Origin: an uncultured Lachnospiraceae bacterium
Lineage (GTDB): Bacteria > Bacillota > Clostridia > Lachnospirales > Lachnospiraceae
Direction of reading: 5' to 3'
Length of the DNA: 51,008 bases
Assembly: GCA_910586125.1 (NCBI GenBank)
Contig: CAJUHP010000026.1
Location: forward strand, 1-51,008
Of the stretch, positions 18,000 to 24,266 are shown piece after piece. Every line of letters starts with the position of its first letter. Positions within the stretch are counted from its first letter, which is position 1. The notes below the pieces were generated by a model. The model ran no database searches and was not told the origin of the DNA. It saw nothing but the letters and a program-made list of their open reading frames with translations. Made by a program: the position numbers and the translations under genes.

Positions 18000-18415
18000 A
18001 CTTCTTCCTCTTCTCCACCACAGTAGCTCCGCCCTATTACATTACACGCAGAAGCCACAAGAAAAGTAACGCTACCTTGATAACCTAGTTCAAGCGTTAA
18101 ATTCAGGATATCTTTTTCAAATTTTCTGTCCGTTTCAGAAAAATGCAGATTTTTTTGCCCTGGATGCGTATGCAAAAAAATCAATTCTTTCCCAGATTTA
18201 CTCAGTGCCCGAATGCTTCCTCCGATAAACAACGAAGAAAACTTTAATCTGCCCTGAGAAGCTTCCTCTATATAAGGCTGTGTATCGATTGCTTCTTCCA
18301 AAGAAAGTACGGAGCCCTGAAGCCGTCCGCCAAACAATATGGCATCCTCCACCACCGACTCCTGTATTCTCTTCTGCATTTTGGCAACAAATCCTTTTCT
18401 ATCCTCTATAATCAT
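17960..18415 (-). CDS. JAMM/MPN-type metalloprotease of the peptide locus
   Basis: This 151-residue protein carries the zinc motif of the JAB/JAMM family: HTHP (His82, His84) followed by SETD (Ser93, Asp96); Glu23 in VVEDAILFGG is a candidate catalytic acid. Bacterial JAMM enzymes cut next to Gly-Gly in ubiquitin-like or sulfur-carrier proteins. Here the only obvious Gly-Gly substrate in the locus is the precursor peptide, so leader removal is a plausible role (inference). The start at 18415 follows GGGAGG and overlaps the transporter stop by 17 bases; an ORF start at 18463 lies deeper in that gene. The gene also overlaps the maturase gene by 40 bases, so the three are translationally coupled. 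Confidence 0.8.
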   Translation of the reverse strand: MIIEDRKGFVAKMQKRIQESVVEDAILFGGRLQGSVLSLEEAIDTQPYIEEASQGRLKFSSLFIGGSIRALSKSGKELIFLHTHPGQKNLHFSETDRKFEKDILNLTLELGYQGSVTFLVASACNVIGRSYCGGEEEEVCFFSRHQIIKKF

Positions 18416-20117
18416 CTTTTCCTCCCTCTGCATTCCACTCCAATAACTGTTTACGCTGTTCACTTAAGTTTTCATAGGACCCATGCTCTAAAATACGGCC
18501 TTCCTCCAGTACCAGAATCTCATCGTAACACTGTAACAATTCTTTATTAACTTTATGAGTGATACAAATTAAAGTCAGCTCTTCCATATTTACTAGCAAG
18601 GAATCAATCAATCCGGCAGTATGAGAGTCCAGGCTTGACGTCCCTTCATCCATAAGCAGTACCTGTATTTTTTGTATGAAAGCTCTGGCAATGGCAATTC
18701 GCTGCTGCTCCCCTCCCGACAAATTTTTACCGCCCTCCTGAATCCTAGAATCCAATCCTTCTCCCATACGTTCAATGACATCCTTAAGCCCCGCGTTGTT
18801 TACCGCTTTCCAGACCTCTTTATCCGAATATGGCTTATACATGGTGATATTATTACGAATGGTATCATCAAACAAAAATACCTTCTGATGAATCATCGCC
18901 ATATGCTGGTATAAGCTTTTTTTGTCCACATTTTTCTGTAGCTTTTCTCCATAATATATCTCCCCCTCATACCGATCAAAATATCCCATCAGCAGACGTA
19001 TCAATGTGGATTTACCAGAACCACTCCCACCAACAATGGCATATTTCTTCCCTTTCTCAAACTGAAAATCCAAATCAAAAAGAATCTGACGCCCCTTTTC
19101 ATACGAATAGGAAAAAGAGAGATTTTCTATCCGGACCGGCACAATCGTATCCAAACAAATCCTGCTTTTTTCTTCATTCATGTCAAAGTTCCTGTCTAGC
19201 ATGGCAGAAATCCGTGAAATTACCGGTTTAACTGTCTGGTATTCCAGATATCGCGTTGAAATTTCTTTGGCTGGATTCCCTATAAAATTGCTTATCTGCA
19301 TAGCTCCTAACAGAATACCCATCGTGATTTCACCCTGAAAAACCAGGTATACAGAAAATATAGTCTGAAGAATAAAAGACAGATATAGAGCCACCGAGCT
19401 GAGAGAAATCGATTTTGCCTGCTGAATACGCATTTCAAAACCATTTCTTTCCACATTTTCAATACTTCTGCGATACTTCTCTATTATCTTATCCTCTATC
19501 CCAAAACTCTTTACCACCTCAAATCCTGCAAAGATATCCTTTACCTCCGCATTCCAGGCATCTAAAGAATCCATATACTTTTTCTGTTTATCCGACGCCT
19601 TTTTGCCGAACACTCTTGGCAACAGAAGCTGAGGAATACATAAAAATATCTGTAAAATCGCCAACATTGGATTATAAAGGAACATCGCAATCAAAGCTAC
19701 CGCCATCATATTCATCTCACTGTAAATATTGGGTAGCACACGGAAATATTTTTCATCCATCAAACGTAAATCGTTATTTAAAAGTGATATGTAGCTTCCA
19801 TTATTACTCTCTTGAAATGAGTTAATATCATAATGAAGAATTTGATTAAAGATTTTCTTTTTTAACGAAAAGTTGCAGGCCCGCAGAAACTTTGCCCTGC
19901 TGATTCTCCAGGCATACTCCAAGGCCAGATAAGTTATGGCAATAAAAACACCAAACAAAAACAGTTTTTGTATTTCTTCTTCCCCATGTTTTCCATAAGC
20001 AGTATCCGACATCTGTTTCATAAACAAAGACATCCCTACCACAAGTAATGAATTGAAAAATTCCGCAGCAAGCCAAATTAACAGCAGGCGTTTTTGATCT
20101 TTTAAATAACGATTCAC
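18399..20117 (-). CDS. ABC exporter (permease-ATPase fusion), peptide locus, first copy
   Basis: This 572-residue half-transporter has six predicted membrane helices (about 8-300) and a C-terminal ATPase with Walker A GGSGSGKS (363-370), signature LSGGE (466-470) and Walker B LLMDEG. No C39 peptidase domain is present. It starts with GTG at 20117 after AAGGGG. It is the first gene after the precursor gene, separated by a hairpin that probably lowers expression relative to the precursor. GC is near 40%, unlike its paralogue at 14859-16544. It probably exports the mature or leader-free peptide. Confidence 0.9.
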   Translation of the reverse strand: MNRYLKDQKRLLLIWLAAEFFNSLLVVGMSLFMKQMSDTAYGKHGEEEIQKLFLFGVFIAITYLALEYAWRISRAKFLRACNFSLKKKIFNQILHYDINSFQESNNGSYISLLNNDLRLMDEKYFRVLPNIYSEMNMMAVALIAMFLYNPMLAILQIFLCIPQLLLPRVFGKKASDKQKKYMDSLDAWNAEVKDIFAGFEVVKSFGIEDKIIEKYRRSIENVERNGFEMRIQQAKSISLSSVALYLSFILQTIFSVYLVFQGEITMGILLGAMQISNFIGNPAKEISTRYLEYQTVKPVISRISAMLDRNFDMNEEKSRICLDTIVPVRIENLSFSYSYEKGRQILFDLDFQFEKGKKYAIVGGSGSGKSTLIRLLMGYFDRYEGEIYYGEKLQKNVDKKSLYQHMAMIHQKVFLFDDTIRNNITMYKPYSDKEVWKAVNNAGLKDVIERMGEGLDSRIQEGGKNLSGGEQQRIAIARAFIQKIQVLLMDEGTSSLDSHTAGLIDSLLVNMEELTLICITHKVNKELLQCYDEILVLEEGRILEHGSYENLSEQRKQLLEWNAEGGKDDYRG

Positions 20118-20144
20118 AGCTATTACCCCTTGAATATTTTACAA

Positions 20145-20183
20145 CAAAGAGAGTAATAAGATATAGTCTCATTACTCTCTTTG
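20145..20183 (-). terminator. hairpin between precursor and transporter genes
   Basis: A perfect 13-bp stem: CAAAGAGAGTAAT (20145-20157) with ATTACTCTCTTTG (20171-20183) and a 13-nt loop. On the minus strand it is followed by TTGTTGTAAAA rather than a uridine run, so it is likely a leaky terminator or a 3' stabilising stem that makes more precursor than enzyme mRNA. Confidence 0.7.
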
Positions 20184-20208
20184 CTACGACCATTTTGATG
20201 CTACAGCG

Positions 20209-20355
20209 TTAATTGACGGTTCCGCCTTCGCCGCAAGCGCCCCAGCCATTATTAATGCCGCAACCACCGAGCAAAAAAACCATACCATCCAGCAGAGCAA
20301 CTTCTTCCTTTTCGATGAGTTCCATCTCCATCTCTACCATCTCGTTTAAGCTCAT
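20209..20355 (-). CDS. ribosomal peptide precursor with Gly-Gly site and two-Cys core
   Basis: This 48-residue gene is the first of the peptide operon. AAAGGAGG stands seven bases before the ATG at 20355. The leader (1-31) is acidic and helical (residues 5-20 are mostly Glu, Met and Val) and ends VFLLGG. The predicted core is CGINNGWGACGEGGTVN, 17 residues with cysteines at 32 and 41 of the precursor, rich in Gly and Asn, with one Trp. The pattern of acidic leader, Gly-Gly, short Cys-containing core and adjacent SPASM enzyme is that of a RiPP precursor. I do not recognise the core as a known family. The product could be a bacteriocin or a signal; neither is shown by sequence. Confidence 0.85.
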   Translation of the reverse strand: MSLNEMVEMEMELIEKEEVALLDGMVFLLGGCGINNGWGACGEGGTVN

Positions 20356-20413
20356 TTTTGTATCCTCCTTTCCTCTTTTGTATTTCAGAATTCAGATGTC
20401 TTCTGATTTTTTT

Positions 20414-20442
20414 ATTTTATCATCCCCCACCTCTCTCTGCAA
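20414..20442 (-). promoter_or_regulatory. promoter of the peptide operon
   Basis: On the minus strand TTGCAG (20437-20442) and TAAAAT (20414-20419) are 17 bp apart. The -35 element forms the outer end of the left arm of the shared dyad. The transcript would start about 50 nt before the precursor ATG. Confidence 0.7.
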
Positions 20443-20500
20443 TGGACAGATCCGGTCAAAAATCATCTCTGCATTTTTGTCCGGATCTGTCCATTGCAGA
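20436..20500. promoter_or_regulatory. 65-bp dyad between divergent promoters, probable operator
   Basis: Left arm 20436-20463 and right arm 20473-20500 are inverted copies of 28 bases with one internal mismatch and a 9-base centre. The core arm is TGCAATGGACAGATCCGG. Both ends supply the TTGCAG -35 elements of promoters that point outward, so the dyad lies upstream of both starts and is in neither transcript. This is where an activator or repressor dimer or tetramer would bind; the double-HTH regulator at 20786-22729 is the obvious candidate (inference). Confidence 0.75.
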
Positions 20501-20522
20501 ATCTCTCTCAATCTTTTATACT
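20494..20522 (+). promoter_or_regulatory. promoter of the small secreted peptide gene
   Basis: TTGCAG (20494-20499) and TATACT (20517-20522) are 17 bp apart, the mirror image of the peptide operon promoter. The transcript would start about 63 nt before the ATG at 20592. Confidence 0.7.
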
Positions 20523-20591
20523 GTCATCATTATACAGAACCATGAACCCCCTCACCAGTTATCTTATCCAAAAATACAAAAGGAGAAAATC

Positions 20592-20789
20592 ATGCAAAAG
20601 AAAACTCGGTTTCAAAGAATCCTGCTGACCTCAGTCCTCTCTCTGTCCTGCCTGTCTATGCTCGCTGGCACCCTATCGGCTGTTTCGGGTATGGAAGAAA
20701 CGGTGTTTCCTGAAATTACGATAGAAGAAACGGCTCCTGGGATCCAGCCATTAAATGACAAAATTCCAACAGAAATCAAACAAGGTTAA
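20592..20789 (+). CDS. small secreted peptide, probable pheromone precursor
   Basis: This 65-residue protein starts with a basic segment (MQKKTRFQR) and a hydrophobic stretch (about 10-30) ending near LAGTLSAVSG, a typical Sec signal peptide. The remaining 30 or so residues are polar and acidic and end NDKIPTEIKQG. AAGGAG precedes the ATG. Its stop codon overlaps the stop of the convergent regulator gene (shared TTAA), a layout seen for pheromone/receptor pairs of the PapR/PlcR and Phr/Rap kind. I infer that a C-terminal fragment is the signal; the processing site is unknown. The longer frame starting at 20358 runs through the promoter and is rejected. Confidence 0.75.
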   Translation: MQKKTRFQRILLTSVLSLSCLSMLAGTLSAVSGMEETVFPEITIEETAPGIQPLNDKIPTEIKQG

Positions 20790-22729
20790 TTTTTTGGTTG
20801 TTTTTTTTGTATAGCAAGCTTTTCTTTATAAAAATTCTCATGAACTGTTTCTTGACAAAGTTTACTAAGAATAACGCAATGATTCAAATCTTTTTCCACA
20901 TCTCTTTGCTTTAAAAATGGAATGCCTTTTTTCTGTCGCTGTTTATAATTCCAGACCATATTATAGATTCCCCCGTGGACACCATACAATCGTCGCAGAT
21001 AAAGGCTTTCCATAATCAATTTTTTACTGATTTGATCCGATTTATCATATTCCCCCATATTTCCCCACTCACTTGCCACGCAATCCATAACCATTTCATA
21101 CATGCTGATAAAACAGCCAATCTGCCCTTTTTCTTCATACATTTCATACTGCTTTTCCAACATATCAATCTGTATTTTCTTCTCTTCGTCCATCTCCTGC
21201 TTCCAGATCACCATATTTTGTATGCAGCTAATCTCTTCATTGGTCAAATATTTATTAATTGATTTCATAGCCTTCTTATAATCCAGCGTACAGGCAAGTG
21301 CTTCCCGGATTCTATCAATAAACTGATCTCTGCAAATGCTCCCCTTATGCAATTCAATCAATGCTTGGCAGCGCTGCCATACCTGACAATTTGAAGGAAT
21401 CTCCATAGAGATCAGCCCTTCCAGTCTGTTTAGCAGCCATTTTGCCTGTTCATTTTCATAGTTCCGAATCGCGCCCCTAAGTTTGTCCATCACCTCAACG
21501 GCATCGGGATTACTGGTAATTAACTCCGTCCTGCAGTATTCCGCCGACAAGTTCAATTTACTCATCAGCGCCCTTACGCACTCATCCTGCATTTTCTTTC
21601 CTTCGCGCTCCAGGCGGTACAGGCTTTTTTCCGAACAAATTCCCTCGCAGAGTTTTTTTCTGGTGAGTCCCAGCATTTCCCGGCGGGTTCGGATCACCTT
21701 GCCAATATGGTAAGGTTCCGTTTCCACATACAGCCAGCAGAAATCTTCCGTTTCCTTCGGTACGCCAAATTCCTCATACATAGCTTCCAGCGCCTCAGCC
21801 CATTCCCGGCTCTCCTGTATCCGGTCCTCCGCTTCCTCCGCCTTTTTATCCATGCCCCACATTCTCTGCATTTTCGCCTCGCCCCGCAGCAATACTTCCC
21901 ACTGCTGCAAAAGCTCCCACAGATAATACACACGCCCCACTCTTCTCAGCCGGTCTATGGCGCTCTCGCACCATGTTAAGGCTTCTGCGCGCTCCCGTAG
22001 CCCCCATGTCCCATTCTCCAGGCCATCCCGGCACAGATAATACGCTGTCTTGGAATAAATCTCGGCCTGACTGACGGGATCAAAACGCGGCTCCTTTGCC
22101 TCACACAAGATTTCCCGATAACGCGCCTCCCTGTCCTCCGCCCGGCCGTAATGCAGCGATTCCAGAAGCAGATACCATTCCTGAGCCGAGTACAGCTTTC
22201 CTCGAACACTTCCCGATGCCAGCGCGGTCATCTCCAGCGCTTCCCGGAAGCGTTTTGCCACTTCCCCCTCCCAATCCTTCGACTCCTGCCCGGAGGCTGT
22301 CCCTTTGATCCGCAGAATCTGGGCCTCCATGCTCAGACTAAACTGCCGCTCCAGCCGCCAGATTACCGTTTTCTCCGGGTCAGCCTCATATTGCTTCCGG
22401 TATTCCCCCAGAAGCTTATCGGCGCTCTCCAAATCTTTTCTGGACACCGCATACAAAAGCTTCTGGCGCTTCTCCCACCGCTCGTAATCCTCCCCGAACA
22501 GAAAATTTTCATAACATCCGGGCGAAATGCCCAAGCGCTGCAGCAGCCTGTCCCTCAGCGGTTTTCCTGCGATCCGCTCGCCTCTCTCGATCCGGGCCAA
22601 CTCGCCAAAAGAACACAGTCCTTCCGCCAGCGCTTCCAGACTGACTCCGCCCCTCTTTCGCTGTCTCCTCAAAAAAACGCCGAATTCCTCTTTTCTGCCC
22701 TCATATATTTGATTCACCGTCTTCTTCAC
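20786..22729 (-). CDS. double-HTH XRE-family regulator with helical repeat domains (RRNPP-like)
   Basis: This 647-residue protein has two XRE helix-turn-helix domains: residues about 14-70 (FGVFLRRQRKRGGVSLEALAEGL...) and 341-396 (IGKVIRTRREMLGLTRKKLCEGI...). Each is followed by a long alpha-helical region without membrane segments that looks like TPR repeats, the fold that binds peptide pheromones in RRNPP regulators. It begins with GTG at 22729 after AAGGAT. It converges on the small secreted peptide gene. Base composition changes inside the gene: the part coding for residues 1 to about 415 is near 55% GC, the rest near 35%. Activation of the peptide operon through the dyad at 20436-20500 is inferred. 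Confidence 0.8.
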   Translation of the reverse strand: MKKTVNQIYEGRKEEFGVFLRRQRKRGGVSLEALAEGLCSFGELARIERGERIAGKPLRDRLLQRLGISPGCYENFLFGEDYERWEKRQKLLYAVSRKDLESADKLLGEYRKQYEADPEKTVIWRLERQFSLSMEAQILRIKGTASGQESKDWEGEVAKRFREALEMTALASGSVRGKLYSAQEWYLLLESLHYGRAEDREARYREILCEAKEPRFDPVSQAEIYSKTAYYLCRDGLENGTWGLRERAEALTWCESAIDRLRRVGRVYYLWELLQQWEVLLRGEAKMQRMWGMDKKAEEAEDRIQESREWAEALEAMYEEFGVPKETEDFCWLYVETEPYHIGKVIRTRREMLGLTRKKLCEGICSEKSLYRLEREGKKMQDECVRALMSKLNLSAEYCRTELITSNPDAVEVMDKLRGAIRNYENEQAKWLLNRLEGLISMEIPSNCQVWQRCQALIELHKGSICRDQFIDRIREALACTLDYKKAMKSINKYLTNEEISCIQNMVIWKQEMDEEKKIQIDMLEKQYEMYEEKGQIGCFISMYEMVMDCVASEWGNMGEYDKSDQISKKLIMESLYLRRLYGVHGGIYNMVWNYKQRQKKGIPFLKQRDVEKDLNHCVILSKLCQETVHENFYKEKLAIQKKQPKN

Positions 22730-23027
22730 CCTTATCCTTGCGGTTTTCTTTATCTCAAAAAGGATAACATATTTTTGTGAAAGAAACTACTATCGTTTGG
22801 GTCCTCTCTTTAAACTTTTTTGCTGCCTGCACATGGCGCCTGATCCAAAGAGCATGGTTGCCTGGCGATAACAGCAGACCCCTCTCCCGAAACAACAAAA
22901 TGACCGGACTCGATGATTTTTCCATATCAACAGTATAGCACATTCTCTTTTTTATTACAATCTGTAGTTTTTATCTCTTGTACCTTCTGCACAAAAACAA
23001 TCCCGGCAATTCATGCACTTCTCCCAA
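22730..23027. other. intergenic region without a gene
   Basis: This space separates the divergent regulator and LacI-type genes. It is AT-rich. I see no RNA, repeat or coding sequence in it; the short inverted stretch TTATCTCAAAAAGGATAA near 22748-22766 lies where the regulator promoter should be. Confidence 0.4.
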
Positions 23028-23056
23028 TTGACGTCTGCAATCCTCTGTGCTAAGAT
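23028..23056 (+). promoter_or_regulatory. promoter of the LacI-type regulator gene
   Basis: TTGACG (23028-23033) and TAAGAT (23051-23056) are 17 bp apart, followed 12 bp later by the operator at 23069-23082. Confidence 0.75.
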
Positions 23057-23068
23057 AAAAACAGGTCA

Positions 23069-23082
23069 TGAATACGTATTCA
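23069..23082. promoter_or_regulatory. LacI-type operator 1 (autoregulation)
   Basis: Perfect 14-bp palindrome TGAATACGTATTCA just downstream of the regulator promoter. The same palindrome lies before the sucrose hydrolase gene at 24226-24239. A repressor bound here would block its own gene. Confidence 0.85.
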
Positions 23083-23098
23083 CAACACGGAGGAAGCT

Positions 23099-24112
23099 AT
23101 GATTACCATGACAGAAATCGCAAAGCAGACCGGCGTTTCCCAGCCTACGGTTTCCCGTGTACTGAATGGAAATACCGCGGTGAATCCGCAGGTTCGAGAA
23201 CGGGTCCTGGCCTGTGCCAAAGCCAATGGCTTTCAGCCGAACATCCTGGCGCGAAGCCTGGCCGGAAGCCGGACGCGCTTGATCGGCGTGATCCTGACCG
23301 ATATCTCCAATTCCTTTTTTGCCGACCTGGTAAAATATATGGAGCGGGAAGCGCGCCTGGCCGGCTGCAGCCTGATCTTATTTAACTCCGGCTATGACTC
23401 AAAACAGGAAGAGGAATGTCTGCATGTCCTACAGCGCTACCGCGTGGACGGACTGATCGCGGTTCCGGTGGACGCTTCGTCCAGCCGCTGGAAAGAGCAA
23501 ATTCAAAATCTGGATATCCCGGCCGTGATCCTTACCAAGCGCGCCGAGGGGATGGACTGTGTATATGTGTCCCATGAAGAAGCCGGAGCCCAGGTGGGAA
23601 ATCATCTGTGGGAAGAAGGTTTTCGGGAATTCATTTTCTGCGGAAGGCCGGAGGATTCCAAGTATCAGGGCTTTGCGGCCGCACTGACCGCGCGCGACCC
23701 GTCTTTTCCCCAGCATGTGACCGTCATCCGCAGCAAGGAAAGCGCCGTAATCCACCGCACACTGAACGACTATTTCAGCCGTACCAGAAAACGGACCGGT
23801 ATTTTTGCTTACAATGACCGGCGGGCTTTACAGATGCTGGGACTTTTGCAGAAGCTGAAAATACAGATTCCCGAACGGGCCGGTCTTGTCGGATTTGACA
23901 ATACCTATATGTGTGAACTTTTATATCCGGGATTGTCCAGTGTATCCCAGCCCAATGAGGAGATGGCCGTGACGGCTATGAGGCGTCTTTTCCATCGGAT
24001 TGAACACCCAAAAGACTCTGCGCCAGAAGATCATCCCCTCAAAGCTACACTGCTCTGCCGGCAAAGCTCCGCCGCACTCTCTCCGAAGGCAGAGCCGTCT
24101 GCAAAGTCATAA
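23099..24112 (+). CDS. scrR: LacI-family sucrose regulon repressor
   Basis: This 337-residue protein has the LacI/GalR helix-turn-helix at its start (TMTEIAKQTGVSQPTVSRVLNG), the hinge (ILARSLAGSRTRLIGVILTD) and a periplasmic-binding-like sensor domain ending with GFDNTYMCELLYPGLSSV. GGAGG precedes the ATG at 23099. It is transcribed ahead of a sucrose-6-phosphate hydrolase and a PTS transporter, and matching operators lie before it and before the hydrolase gene, so sucrose or fructose control is a reasonable inference. The symbol is assigned by context. Confidence 0.85.
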   Translation: MITMTEIAKQTGVSQPTVSRVLNGNTAVNPQVRERVLACAKANGFQPNILARSLAGSRTRLIGVILTDISNSFFADLVKYMEREARLAGCSLILFNSGYDSKQEEECLHVLQRYRVDGLIAVPVDASSSRWKEQIQNLDIPAVILTKRAEGMDCVYVSHEEAGAQVGNHLWEEGFREFIFCGRPEDSKYQGFAAALTARDPSFPQHVTVIRSKESAVIHRTLNDYFSRTRKRTGIFAYNDRRALQMLGLLQKLKIQIPERAGLVGFDNTYMCELLYPGLSSVSQPNEEMAVTAMRRLFHRIEHPKDSAPEDHPLKATLLCRQSSAALSPKAEPSAKS

Positions 24113-24181
24113 GAACTTCCCGGCGGTCTAACCGCCGACCACATCCCCGGTCATCGCGAGAAAACCCGGTGGATCTACTGT

Positions 24182-24213
24182 GAAGAGATGCCGTACCCTG
24201 TGCATCTCTTCTT
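24182..24213 (+). terminator. probable terminator after the LacI-type gene
   Basis: GAAGAGATGC (24182-24191) pairs perfectly with GCATCTCTTC (24202-24211), followed by only two T residues. A second hairpin CGGCGGT/ACCGCCG lies at 24122-24138. Readthrough into the hydrolase gene is possible. Confidence 0.5.
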
Positions 24214-24222
24214 AAAGGCTTG

Positions 24223-24250
24223 TTGTGAATACGTATTCATATTCTATAAG
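24223..24250 (+). promoter_or_regulatory. promoter with LacI-type operator 2 before the sucrose hydrolase gene
   Basis: TTGTGA (24223-24228) and TATAAG (24245-24250) are 16 bp apart. The palindrome TGAATACGTATTCA (24226-24239) overlaps the -35 and spacer, a classical repression geometry. The 19-bp match with operator 1, extending to ATGAATACGTATTCACAAC, is in inverted orientation. Confidence 0.8.
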
Positions 24251-24266
24251 AAAGGAGCGCTGCAAT

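Noticed and set aside
20436..20500. The dyad read as a transcription terminator
   Set aside because: Both promoters point away from it, so it would not be transcribed from either; there is also no uridine run after either arm. An operator fits better.
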